Assembly: GCF_020379485.1 (NCBI RefSeq)
Contig: NC_063446.1
Location: forward strand, 10,649,597-10,713,596
Length of the DNA: 64,000 nucleotides
DNA from: Brassica napus
Lineage: Eukaryota > Streptophyta > Magnoliopsida > Brassicales > Brassicaceae
Direction of reading: 5' to 3'
Within the stretch, counting starts at the first letter, position 1. Each line of letters begins with the position of its first letter. Both the position numbers and the translations under genes were made by a program. Shown piece after piece: positions 35,021 through 46,119 of the stretch. Below the pieces are notes generated by a model. It saw nothing but the letters and a program-made list of their open reading frames with translations, had not been told where the DNA came from and made no database searches.

Positions 35021-35335
35021 AAAAATAAAAGACTCATTTTTTACTTTGAAATGCGTTGATTGATCATATATGAGAACACTATGAAAATAAGAATATTGAA
35101 TTATTTGAATTTTTATATTTTTATGAATTAATGTGTGTGTTTATATTATTATTTCATGTATTTTTATAATAAACTGCATTTATAAAAATTATGTTTAATA
35201 TTTTTAACCCGTATGTATTATTTATCTATAAATTTTAATGATTGTAATTAATTTATATTAAAGTTGACGATTAAATTACAAATTATATTACATTTTAAAG
35301 ATAAAGTTGAAGGTTTCTTCTTGGATATGCTCTAA

Positions 35336-35809
35336 ATCAAAATAAAGATATAAATTTATTGTGTAAGTGAAACTGGAGAAATCCAAAGTAAGATGGGTCT
35401 TGTTCAAAAGAGAGAGACAGTAAAACCGAATATAAGATTAAGTTCATAAAACCTTTATTCAAAAACAAGAAAATATCTGAAAAGTGAAAACTATTTAGGT
35501 GATTACCAAGATATAGTAGATAATTTGATTGATATCATAAAAAAGAAGAGATTTCATTATCAAATCTAATTGTAAAAAGAAACGTCCATTTATTGTCTTG
35601 AATTCCAATAATACAATGTCAAATAGTAAAAATAATCAAATGAGGAAAAAGAATCGTCCATTTATTCCCATTTTCATTCTTAAGACTTTCATGCTTCAGT
35701 ATTTCCTCTAAAACGCTTAAATGCCATAAAGGTAGATTATAATTTAGAAACAGCAACCACTTTAAGTGAAAATGAACTCACATTGTTATTGTTACATAGT
35801 TTAAGATAA
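35336..35809. other. AT-rich intergenic DNA
   Basis: No gene or element end seen between the Harbinger element and the Helitron. Confidence 0.4.
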
Positions 35810-38000
35810 TCTATATTATAATAGATCAGTTTTTGCTAACTCCTCAGCGCGCCACGTCATCGTTTTGTGGGCCCCACTTTTAAAAAATGTAAAAAAGTGT
35901 CAAGCCCATAGCTCGAACCTGGGTTATTGAGATATAAACACCAACATTTATACCACTAAGCTAACCGATACCTTTGTACATTGATGGCCGAACCTAATAT
36001 ATATTTATGAAGGTCGGAAGCCATTGCTTCTTCGGCTTCCTCTGAGGGTCGGACCTACAAGTGTGTTATGGTTTTCATTTTTAAATGGGATTCATCACGT
36101 TATATGAAAAAAACTTAAGTTTGCAACAATTATGGTTTTCCTATATTGTAAACTGTTGTAGTTTAATATGGGTTCTTTTCATCATTGTCTCAAACAAGTA
36201 TGAGTTACAGAGTTGCGCCGTGTGTATGTTCGTAATCTATTTTTTCACCGGTGAACTCTTCATGTCTCCATCTTAAATCGCTTGATCATAAATGTTCCTG
36301 ATTTGTAGCCCCTCTGTAAACCATATATATATGATTCTCATCTTTGATGAACTCAATCTACATCTCCACAAAACTCATTGATTCCTCTTAGCTTTAACCA
36401 TCTTTTAGAAAATGTTTCTCTCTGCCTCTCCAGTTCGTCAAACCGGCGTCCCGGCGTCCGTCACTCAACGTTCGAGTCTCTCCGTCTTGGTCTTAGTAGT
36501 CAGAGCATAGCCTCTGGCTTCCTCCGCTTCTGGGATTCCCTGAACTTCAAGAAAGACAGGGAGTTTGTGGGAATCACGGTTCTTTTCCTCGATGAAAAGG
36601 TAAGTTAATCTTCGATTTATCACACTTATTTAACATAATTGTTTTAATTTATTTTCTGATTCTTTGTTGGATAATACTATTTGCAGATTCCGTGATTCAT
36701 GGGTTTACTCCCGTCGGACATGCTAATCATTACATGCCATCTTTGAAAGCAGATTCCATTGTGAAAGTCGATCGTTTTGAGGTTGCTAGGTGCTCCAACT
36801 GATTGCGAACACAAACCTAGAAATTGGTAAACATAGCATATTTGGCAGCTCCAAGCAAGATTACAATCAGGCAAATTCAAGTGGAATGACATACCAACAA
36901 CTGAAACTGGTAATTAGTCAACAACTTATCCCATATTTTCCTTATCTGAAAAAAATCTACTGTGTTTCTGATCTATTTTTTCATCTACGCAACTTTGGCC
37001 TCTGTCATGGATAGCTCTCTCCCAAGAATTGCATTGACTATGGTTTCTGGGAAGAAAAAGATTTTGCTCCTGAAAAAAGACCGTGACAACCCTGTTGTAA
37101 GATTTTAGTTTGTGCAGAACAAAAAACGTTGATTTATTTTCTATTTAGTATAGTGATAGTTGTTGACAATCATTAGTTATTTGCCAATATGTTTTTTATG
37201 CGGCATTTCAGAACTCTCCATTCCAAGCGGAACAGCAGATGAAAGCTAATTTTTCTGGAAGCTCATCGACTTCAAGACAGAATCAGAAGATAGATGTTGG
37301 TGGGAGGTTAATCAAGGGAATACTTCAGAGAAGTGAGACGGCCTAGCCAGACTTCATCTTTTGTACAGCCTGAGCAAAGAGTGGAACCCACAAAACACGA
37401 GAGAAGAAAAAACAAAACACGAAATTAACATATTCAGATATTCTCTCTTGCATGTCTAACATCTGGCGCCGACGAAACTCAACACCCACGGCAGACGAAG
37501 CTGATGCAAGTAAACCTCTCATCAATCATGCTTAAAATCAATCTACGCTTTTCAATCTCACAAACTAAGAAACAATTTTACCTACATGAATCGGGAAATT
37601 AGTGCCCACATTCCCGACATAGAGAAAAAAAGGAGTTGAAATCCTAATAGTTTTTCAGTATTAGACTAAACCACAGATTCAAGGCCCAGTTATTTTGAAA
37701 CCCTTACATTTTAAATCTAAATTTATTATCTTTTTCCATGCACTATTTGATTTATATACAAACAACTACCTAAGTAAACACTAACAAGTTCCATCACCCT
37801 CAACTTTGAACATATAAGATATAAAAATATCAACATATGACTTCATCGTTCATTCTTATATCAAACTCATCAACTTATGTAATATCCAAAGTCCCATCAA
37901 TCACATTATAGACAAAAAACAATAAAATCCCGTAAACAAAACTATACAATACACCTATAATGTAGCTGACTCCGCGCTTGCGCGGAGACTATGCACCTAG
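35810..38000 (+). mobile_element. Complete Helitron, about 2.2 kb, carrying RPA70-like fragments
   Basis: 5' end TCTATATTATAATAGATCAG after an A. 3' end has a perfect 8-bp hairpin CTCCGCGC/GCGCGGAG (37970-37987), thirteen bases, CTAG at 37997-38000, then T. These are all the marks of a plant Helitron. There is no helicase, so it depends on an autonomous partner. The interior holds RPA-like OB-fold pieces (36378-36800). Confidence 0.88.
36378..36892 (+). pseudogene. RPA70/DUF223-like OB-fold gene fragment in Helitron
   Basis: First piece: SLRLGLSSQSIASGFLRFWD followed by SLNFKKDREFVGITVLFLDE, ending at a donor GTAAGT (36601). After the intron the reading resumes at about 36687 with SVIHGFTPVGHANHYMPSLK and ADSIVKVDRFEVARCSN, in a frame that does not join cleanly. 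A further scrap QLIANTNLEI lies near 36797. These are typical of plant single-stranded-DNA-binding RPA1-like proteins (DUF223), which often occur as cargo or ancestral genes of plant Helitrons. Stops and frame breaks make it a pseudogene. Confidence 0.7.
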
Positions 38001-38267
38001 TATTGTTAATACTTAAGTTAAGAGTCTGCAAATTAATTCTCAAAAACGACAAACTTTTTTTTTTCTTTTTAAAAAGTGACAATTTCTTAAACAAAAAAAA
38101 GAAACTCTCACCTCTAAACTAACGAGGCAACAAGATACTACAACATGAGACAGTAGTAGCTTCATAAATGTTATTGTCAGCATTCTGAATTTCTCTCTTG
38201 CGTTACAGGAGATCTAAATCATTGTAGAGTTATCAATTTAATACCTTGGGCTATATAGAAAAAAAAC

Positions 38268-38312
<45 letters not shown>

Positions 38313-38354
38313 TGTTCTGTCAGTTCTGGACGTAAGAAAACTTTGTCCCACTTG
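38001..38354. other. Intergenic DNA with microsatellite
   Basis: No gene; contains the AG microsatellite listed separately. Confidence 0.4.
38271..38308. repeat. (AG)19 microsatellite
   Basis: Uninterrupted AG dinucleotide run of 38 bases; likely length-polymorphic. Confidence 0.95.
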
Positions 38355-38611
38355 CAGTAGCGGCCCTGGGTAGAAGCCATGGAAACATATGCTTCCGGCC
38401 TTGTCCGGCCTTGTAAAAGTTAAATAAAATTTTGGCCAGTAATTTCAAGTATTTTCAGCAGTTTAGTCGGTTAAAGCTTGAAAGGTTAAGCTAAAGGTAA
38501 CAGGTTCGAGCTGTTATAACCCCCATTATTAACCTTTTTATTTTTTTACAGGCCCACAATTTTTTTTGCTTCTGGCCCAAATTGTTTTTGACATTCTCAG
38601 GGCCGGGCCTG
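38355..38611. mobile_element. hAT-type MITE, 257 bp
   Basis: Left end CAGTAGCGGCCCTGGG, right end CAGGGCCGGGCCTG, forming imperfect inverted repeats. The 8-bp duplication CCCACTTG flanks both sides (38347-38354, 38612-38619). No coding capacity. Confidence 0.85.
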
Positions 38612-38849
38612 CCCACTTGTTGGTGAATCCACAGTCTCTCTGGTCAACACTCTTACTAACCTAGTTTTCATTGTCTTTTTCTTAGCTTTCTACTTTTTTC
38701 TTTCTTGTCAATTCATAGATTTTGTTATTTACATTCTTCAACGTGAATTAATTTTCATGACGACTTTTTAATATTGCGACCGTAATTTATCTCTTTAAGT
38801 TGGATATAAATTTGGTTTCGTTATGATAATATTTTGATACTGAAGCAAG

Positions 38850-39360
38850 TACAACTGAATTCAACCAATATATCACGATCAATGCAAATCAGACCAGACA
38901 CAACTTACTGTAAGGTAGACGCATCTTGGGATAAAGCTTCAAATTTTGCAGGTTTTGCTTGGATCTTCAACGGACCCCCACGAACCGGTACGAGGATCAC
39001 AAGCCCAACGATTCGTCAATTCCCCCCTCATGGCGGAGGCTCTAGCAATCAGATTCAGCCTTCGCGTGGCAGCATCCCTCGAGATTCAACATCTTAGGGT
39101 TTGCTCCGACTGTCAGACGCTCATTCGAGCTATCAATAACAGAGCTATGGTTTCGGAGATCTTCGGTGTTGTGGCAGACATCAATCATCTCTCATCTCTG
39201 TTTATCTCAATTTCTTTTGCTTTCATTCCACGATCTCAGAACTCTGAGGCGGATGCTTTGGCAAAGCATGCCCTCTTGTCTTTCTCCCTTGTAATGGGTC
39301 CTGTAGTGGGCTAAAACAATGTTTGGGTTCTAATATAAAGTATTTTATTGACAAAAAAAA
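38850..39360 (+). pseudogene. LINE 3' fragment, RNase H-like domain, frameshifted
   Basis: First frame: TTYCKVDASWDKASNFAGFA. After a frameshift near 38980: GSQAQRFVNSPLMAEALAIR and HLRVCSDCQTLIRAINNRAM, then FAFIPRSQNSEADALAKHAL. This is the RVT_3/RNase H domain found at the end of plant LINE ORF2. The sequence ends in a short A-rich tail at about 39352-39360. 5'-truncated; target duplications were not identified. Confidence 0.8.
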
Positions 39361-39444
39361 GAACATCGTCTACCCCAGTGTTTTTTAATGAAAGTTATTC
39401 CCAAATGTTACTTTACATAGTTGCTATTGTTTTTAACTTACGCA

Positions 39445-41294
39445 TAGGGATGTTAAAACGGGCTTCAAACCCGCGGGCTCTAACGGGCTCTGTATAAAAT
39501 TTCTGGCCCGTTACCCGTTTATTTGTATGTAAAACTTTACGGGTCCATACCGGGTTACCCATTAAGGCCCGTTTAATAAATGGGTGGAGTCTGAATATAA
39601 AATTTCTGACCCGTTACCCGTTTAGTTTTTTTTTTCTTTAAAAAAAAAAGAGAAAACAACGTCGTTAGGTTTCACTTTACATCTTTCTCAAGCCGTCGCT
39701 CTTCTTAGATCGTATCCTCTTCAAGCTCTCTGTCAATCGAATTTGAGAAATCGAGAAAAGTTATATGAATCAAACTTGAGAAATCGAGAAAAGGGTCTCT
39801 TCGTTTTCTTCATTAAGCTACGGTAAGTTATTGGTTTTGACATTTGTTTCATCTTCTTCGAGAGCAATCTCTCAAACAACTCTTCCTCTGATTTTGATTC
39901 TGGGTTATTGATATGAAGCTTCATTGTATAGGATCTTTTTGAGTTAGAAAGAAGCATTGCAGCTGGTGTGGACAACCCAAAGACACATTTAGATATTTAT
40001 TTAGAGGAGCCAAGAGTAAACAGAAAAAATTATCCAAACTTGGATGTCTTAGGTTATTCGAAAGAGAATCATCATAGGCTGAGTGATTTAGCTGATATGG
40101 CGAGGGATTTGCTTACCATCCCTTTTACTACGGTTGCCTCTGAGTCGGCCTTTAGTATTGGAGGTAGAATTTTGACTCCATACCGAAACCGGCTTCTTCC
40201 AAAAAATGTTCAAGCTTTGCTTTGTGCTCGCAATTGGCTTAGAGGATTTGCAGAATTTGAAGGTAGTTTTAAAATTTTACACAAACAGACTTGTAGTTAA
40301 ATGATTCTTGGATTAACTTGCATTTTAAATTGTAGGTACCATCCAAGATACTGATGAGATTGCCACTGAAGATGTCAGAAAAACAGTGAGCAGCTCAAGA
40401 GTAGAAAGTTCAAGGTCAGGAGATTCAAACATACAATGAGACAGTGAAGAGGTAACCTTGAGTCCTTGACTGTTACTTACTCGGTTCTTTGATAGAGAAT
40501 GGTCCAATTCTGATACTTTCATGTCTTGTTAGGTCATGTGTTTGTGGCCTTGACTGTAAACTGTTATGTCTTTTATGTCTTGTTAGGTGTGTAAACTCCT
40601 TACGTAATGCTGATATAAATAATGTCATTTCTTTGCTGAGCAATGCTCCATGTAGATGGAGAACTCATTGTTGGTTTGAGACTAAAAGAGGAGGATGAAG
40701 TTGGTTTCTATCTTGTTTATCCATAGTTGTTTCTCTATGGTTGACAGTTTTTTTTTTTCAGACACAAGTTTAATTGCAAAACTGTTTTGTTATCTTTCAA
40801 TTTATGAGTTTGTTGGTTTGCACTAGAACAGATATTGTCGGGTTTTGTTGTCTTTCACCTTCAAAAACAGTTTTAAAACAGGTTCATTACATGTTATTGT
40901 AAAGCTCCAAAATTGTTTGCTTTACTTCAGATTTCAGATTCGTTAAACTTACAAGTTACAAACACATATGCAGAAGTTTAATAAATATTAAAACTGATAA
41001 AGGTAAGCATTATGGATTCATTATAAAATAACATCCTTAATCATAAGTTTCTTAGGATTAACATAGCAAAAGAGAGAAACAATAACAAATCTATATTAAA
41101 AAAATAACTAAACAGTATTTGGAAAAGAAAAAAACAAACAGGCTCACGGGTATCTCCAATTCAAAGGGGCTCATAATTAAACGGGCTCTAACGGGTTTGC
41201 GGTTAAAAGGGCATGCAGTTAACGGGTTTTAAATGGGTATGGTCTAAACGGGCTGGGCCTAAAAAGGTACGGGCTACCCGTATTAACATCCCTA
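39445..41294 (+). mobile_element. hAT element, 1.85 kb, with a deleted transposase
   Basis: Ends TAGGGATGTTAAAACGGG and, inverted, TAGGGATGTTAATACGGG, with the 8-bp duplication CTTACGCA on both sides (39437-39444, 41295-41302). Subterminal CGGGCTCTAACGGG motifs occur at both ends. Only the C-terminal part of the transposase remains. Confidence 0.95.
39960..40439 (+). pseudogene. hAT transposase C-terminal dimerisation domain (hATC), truncated gene
   Basis: Exon to 40262 and exon 40336-40439 with GT-AG borders. The sequence includes DLADMARDLLTIPFTTVASE and SAFSIGGRILTPYRNRLLPK, then NVQALLCARNWL, the hATC dimerisation core. The second exon adds an acidic tail beginning TIQDTDEIATEDV. The BED finger and RNase H-like catalytic region are missing, so it is an internal-deletion derivative. 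Confidence 0.85.
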
Positions 41295-41302
41295 CTTACG
41301 CA

Positions 41303-42765
41303 TGGGTAAAGATAACGCCAAAGCGACAAAACGAAGGAAACAGTCAAATAATAGAAAGTAGGACCATGTTTTTATTGAGAAACATTTGTATGATAAACGT
41401 CTGATTTGATATAACAAAGCCCCTACCTAGCTAGACTTCCTTTGCATTCGAATACAGTTTTTACTAATATTTATTCTCCTTAATTACCTAAAATATATGT
41501 AGGTTTTCGTATACTCCATTGCAATGCAGTAACTTAAATATTACAATCATGAGACAGAGTTAAAACTTTGAAGCAAAGGATCATATCAACTTGACTGTCA
41601 AAAACTCTGTTCCTGACTTTGATATGTTACGTGTTCGTTTGTTGCAAATTAATTTGTAGGGGGGTAAATAATGAGATTGTATCATTATGTTTGGACATCT
41701 AAAAACAGTTATAGCGATTTAACATATATGGTTATTTGTTTGGACAATCTTACTACAGTTTGAACATATGTATCTTAATAGTTTAAAAACATTTCCAAGG
41801 CAAGTCTCTTATGTGAGTATTAATAAATTGAATGAAAATTAACAATATTTTAGTAGATGGCAATTTCAGATAAAATTTACTCAAATATATCTTAAATGAA
41901 AAAATTAGAATAATTATCTCAATTAAACTAAATTTCCTACGTTTTATAACTAAAATAAAAGTAACTATATCACTATTATTTGGTTGAAAAGGAGATAGGT
42001 TCTGTAATAATTATATTGACGTACTAACGTTTTTAATCCCCGGGATTAAAGTGTAGTATCACCTCACGTGGATAAAGACTAACTTCCACACTTTCCGCAA
42101 GTAAACCATATACCACAGTCTAAACACTAAACGCATGACCTAATTTACTTTCACATTGGGCAATGTGAAGCTTCGACATTACTCATCACCATATTAGCCC
42201 ATTGTTTAACAATTCTTCGCATCTATAAAATATCCAGATGAAGAAACAAAAGCATTATAGATTTAGGAAATCAATAAGAAACGCGCACAACAAAATATTG
42301 GTCAACGATCTAACGAGAGCGTTTTGTGAATGTTATCCGAAACTCATACATCACACCATCACAACAGGTAAGTGAAACCAATATTTTTGCAAATGTTAAC
42401 ATTTAAGCGTCCGTACGAGAGATAGTGAAAGAAAGAGACACGTCTTAAATTCATCTTCAAACCGTTATCTCCCACACGGCTAGATCTGCAAAAGTAAAAA
42501 GCATACCTGAAAATTAATCACATACACAATAAGTATACACTGTATGTACATACATGCATGCACAACCTCCAAAAATGTTACTAGAATTTATACTACAAAG
42601 TCAAAAAAACACGAAGGCCAAAAAGGGAAAAACCAATGAATGCTCTAAAGAAGCACAATGTGTGTCTGTGTGTAACTAAATTAGATTGAGTCAACATTGT
42701 TGACCTATGCCAAACAACATGTCTCTCGCATGCATTTATCCATTTTAGATCCCAACGAAGAAATG
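41303..42765. other. Intergenic DNA downstream of WOX9
   Basis: No gene recognised. Moderately AT-rich, no element ends seen. Confidence 0.35.
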
Positions 42766-42778
42766 AACAATAGTCTTT

Positions 42779-43031
42779 TTTTTTTTTTTTTTTTTTTAAC
42801 CTGGGGTATCCCGGATCTATGGAAAGGCCCAGACTAATCTCCAAGGGAAGGTGCAGCCCACGGATAGATCCTCTCTCCGGGTATGCAAATGAGCCCTAAA
42901 GCATGGACCCATATCCGTGTGGGGTGTCCAGAGACATCATGAGGTAGTTCCCTCCGGTAGGGTTCGAACTCGCAACCTGGGTGCAGGAAAGAGCCTGTCC
43001 TTACCATTGGGTCATGATGTTCCGGACAATA
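42779..43031 (-). mobile_element. SINE, family B copy 1
   Basis: Minus-oriented: tail is the T run at 42776-42797 on the plus strand; the head near 43030 has A-box-like TGACCCAATGGTAAGGA and B-box-like GAGTTCGAACCC. Target duplication AACAATAGTCTTT at 42766-42778 and 43032-43044. The 3' half (ACCTGGGGTATCC, CAGACTAATCTCCAAGGG, CCTCTCTCCGGGTATGCAAA on the plus strand) is shared with 49149-49402. Confidence 0.88.
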
Positions 43032-43044
43032 AACAATAGTCTTT

Positions 43045-43408
43045 AGTCAATAAAAAAAGAGAGATGAACAATAGTCTACTGATCTACAGTACTAGTTATT
43101 TCTCTTTCTTTTTTTTTTTTTTTTTTAATGAACAATAGTCTTTAGTAAAAAAAAAAAAGAAATAACTAGTACTGTAGATCTGTAGACGAAGTTTATATAA
43201 CCATTAAATAATGATTTCTTTTACTAGGAGTATAATCTCACCTATAATAGTATCTTGAATCTCAATGCACTAGGATATAATCTAATGGTATATCTTATCG
43301 GTTTAGGAAAATTTATTTTTTCTAGATAAATATGTATTCTTATAAGAAAAAGAAAATCGGAATTTGAGACTGCTATAAATATGGATCTACGTGTTTGTAA
43401 ATTTTCAT
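43045..43408. other. WOX9 3' flank with a perfect-arm hairpin
   Basis: Holds the inverted repeat 43076-43185 listed separately; otherwise AT-rich and probably includes the WOX9 3' UTR. Confidence 0.4.
43076..43185. repeat. Inverted repeat with 28-bp arms
   Basis: Arms 43076-43103 and 43158-43185 match at 27 of 28 positions (core CTACAGTACTAGTTATTTCT). The loop contains T and A runs and one more copy of AACAATAGTC, the nearby SINE's target sequence. Confidence 0.85.
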
Positions 43409-45038
43409 TCACATAATAATAAGAAGCCCTAAACGGGTATTTGCCTCAGTACGTTTTTTGCTCTCTTTTGTTTTCTTCGAGTTAATTAGCGTTTGTTCAC
43501 AACAATTACTCATACGAATTAGAGAAACTAAGAGAGGAAACAAAACCAGATAGTAGGAGGCTCCATGTTGAAGAGGCTGAAGTGCGACGCCATATTCATC
43601 AGTGACAATGGGCTGACCCGCAGAATTGATGAGAACAACCTCTTCTCCGAATGCATCTCTCACATTGAACGGTTCAGGGCTCACTTCAAACTCCATTTCG
43701 TTGATAAACACCCTTATTCTCGCGCACACTGCTTTCGATTTAGCCAAGGTTATCCCATTATTTCATGTTAGTATAATGACTGTATGTTAACACTATCTAT
43801 ATATAGAAAACCTCAAACGGGTATATAAATAAATAATCATTTTACATACTAATAAACAAAGTTTTTTGTAGATTTATATTGATCAATGTGTCCCTTCCAT
43901 TGTTGACAAACAATTAATGTATTTATATTGTTGAGTAGAAAATTAAAGATATATAAGTAATGAGTCTTTTTTCAGAAGGGAAATAATATTATCTACTCAA
44001 CTAACCTTGAACTTGAAGCTGGTCCGAAGTTGATAATACAATATCAAGAGGATCTGAGGTTGTAATAGTAGTAGTAGTTGAAGTAGTTGGAGGAACATGA
44101 AGAATGATGTTGTTGTTGTAAGAAGTGATTTGATGACTTGTAGCAGCGTAATGTTGTGGCTGCTGCAACATCTTCATACTCATTTCTTCATCTTCTTTAT
44201 CACTCAAGTGCTGTTGATGATGAGTTCCATAACTAGCATTACCGTTCATGATCTCGCTCAAGAGATATCCGGTACATGGTTCCACCGTTGGATGAGCCGG
44301 TTTATGTTGCTCAATCATATCACCGGAGAGAAATCCTAATTGGGATGAGGCGGTGATACCTCCAAACGCTCCGACGGTGGAAACCGGGAAAAGAAACGCA
44401 TCTTCCGATGGAAACATCCCCATCATTTGACCACCACCCAAAGAGAGATTAGTGTTGTTGTTCTTGTCCTTGTTTTTGTGTGGTTTGGTAGACTTGGAGG
44501 AAGATGATGAGGGAGATGAAGGCTGCTGCGGTTGAGGTTGGGGTTGAGAGAGGGAGTGTTTATGGAGGAGGCGTATTTTGTGTTTGCTACGAGACTTGCG
44601 GTTTTGGAACCAATAGAAGACGTTGGCGTCACCAACTTGGCCGTATTCTTGAAGCTGAGCCCTAATCCTTCGAATCTCCTCTCTTGGTGGATTCACCATC
44701 CCTGAGTTGAAGATTGCTTCAAGTACACGAATCTGCTCTGGCTTCGGATTCCATCTTGGTTTTGGCTCTGGACTCCTCTCCACCTCACACCCTTTAACAA
44801 ATCACATCTCATCAGATTAGAACTAAAAAAAAAAAAGAATTATCTTGAACAAAATTATCAGAAAGTCTTGGGTTTCAATTGCTAAATATATATATGGAAG
44901 TATAGAAGGACCTGAGAAGGGAGAAGATCGGTGGGAAGCAGAAGAAGGCAAGGGAGGAGAGTTGATGTCGTGTTGCCATTGATGGTGATGAGGTTTGGAT
45001 TTGAACATGCTTGGCCAGTGTCTATTCGAGGAAGCCAT
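43409..45038 (-). CDS. WOX9: WUSCHEL-related homeobox transcription factor (WOX9/STIMPY-like)
   Basis: Nuclear transcription factor that sustains cell division and meristem growth in embryo and seedling, acting with cytokinin. Three exons on the minus strand: 44912-45038, 44006-44791 and 43409-43728, GT-AG throughout, 410 residues as read. N terminus [23 protein letters not shown]-type homeodomain at residues about 50-120: [40 protein letters not shown] and [16 protein letters not shown]. It is followed by a Ser/Pro/Gln-rich stretch, [12 protein letters not shown] and a His/Gln/Asn-rich middle. Exon 3 has the WOX8/9-type tail [20 protein letters not shown] and QHGASYYLV. The frame does not stop there but adds 44 codons, because TTG stands at 43541-43543 where a stop is expected. 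Position next to RABA1h agrees with At2g33880. Confidence 0.92.
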
Positions 45039-45059
45039 AACTGATTTAACTCGATCCAA

Positions 45060-45885
45060 AGAAGACAGATATATGCGTATGTATATGATGATGATTGATG
45101 GTGATTATGATGTGATGATGATGTGATGTGTCAAGAGGGAGGAGGAGTAGAGGCAGGGAACAGAATGGCTAATGGGAAGAAAATAAAAAATGTGAATAGG
45201 GCAAAAGAGTTACGGCCTCTTTTTCTCCATCTTATTGTCTCTCTTCACCTACCCAACCTCTCTACTTACTTATATTCATCTCGTTTACCTAATTTAATAG
45301 AGTCTCTTTCTCTGGATATATGATGTTTTCTTTCATCTGTATATGTTTCGTAAAGACAAACTTTTATAAAAATACACTACTCTTGTTTTAGGATGCAAAA
45401 GAATTAGAGTAGGCTATATATCCTACAAACATAAAATATCATAAAACAAAATATAAAGAAATAATTTTCTTATTTTACACTGTTTATTATAAACTACACC
45501 AGTCAAAAAGTAAGTTCTAATCGCATTAAAAATGAATTTAGCAACTGCATGTAAAGATACATTAGGGTCTTTGATCTGTTTTAGATTCCGAGGAGAACTT
45601 TGACATTTTAGAATTGAATCCATTTTGCTTGTCGTCATGATTTGAATTACTTTATACTAGGATCCATGCATGTAAGAAACTAAGATTTGTTTTAGGTGTT
45701 ACATTTAGTTAGTTCGATTTTGTATGGCGAAATGTGTACTACTATAGCAGGAATAAAAACTTAAAATGCTTATACAAATTGCCCAGGGAATACTCGATCC
45801 CTTCAAAATAATTCATATTTAGAATTTTTACACATAATAAATACATTAAAGTTTAACTATAAATGCATTATTTTTCGTAATTAAC
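45060..45885. other. WOX9 leader and promoter region
   Basis: The leader just upstream of the start codon is rich in TCATCA-type repeats (minus strand). No TATA box could be placed with confidence. Confidence 0.35.
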
Positions 45886-45887
45886 TA

Positions 45888-46117
45888 CTCTCTCCATTCC
45901 AGAAAGTAAATTTTCTAAAATTTTCACGTTTATTAAAAATATAATAAATGTTTACAATTTAATTTACAATACACTTTACAATAACTATCCTGCAATAAAA
46001 TTTAATCAATTCAAATATTCACAGTTAATGTTTCTTAAAAGTACCTTAAAATATAAAATTTGTTTTTGTGGAACAAGAATAAACTCTAGAAAATCTTACT
46101 TTCGGAAACGGAGAGAG
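45888..46117. mobile_element. Stowaway-like MITE, 230 bp
   Basis: Inverted ends CTCTCTCCATTCCAGAAAGTA / TACTTTCGGAAACGGAGAGAG flanked by TA (45886-45887, 46118-46119). Slightly diverged Stowaway terminus. Confidence 0.85.
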
Positions 46118-46119
46118 TA

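Larger units (their letters stand above)
29177..35332. mobile_element. PIF/Harbinger-type element split by a CACTA insertion
   Basis: Ends GAGCATTTCTAAAG and, inverted, GAGCATATCCAAG, with TAA on both sides (29174-29176, 35333-35335), the 3-bp duplication of Harbinger elements. Without the CACTA it is about 1.07 kb. A transposase scrap survives near 34860-35020: CIIMHNMIIED and ENTRFQEF are phrases from the end of plant Harbinger transposases. A relative sits at 47686-48660 and shares internal sequence such as TTTTTACTTTGAAATGCGTT. Confidence 0.75.

Noticed and set aside
42960..43031. tRNA-like A and B boxes
   Set aside because: No cloverleaf forms; poly(A) tail and target duplication show a SINE.
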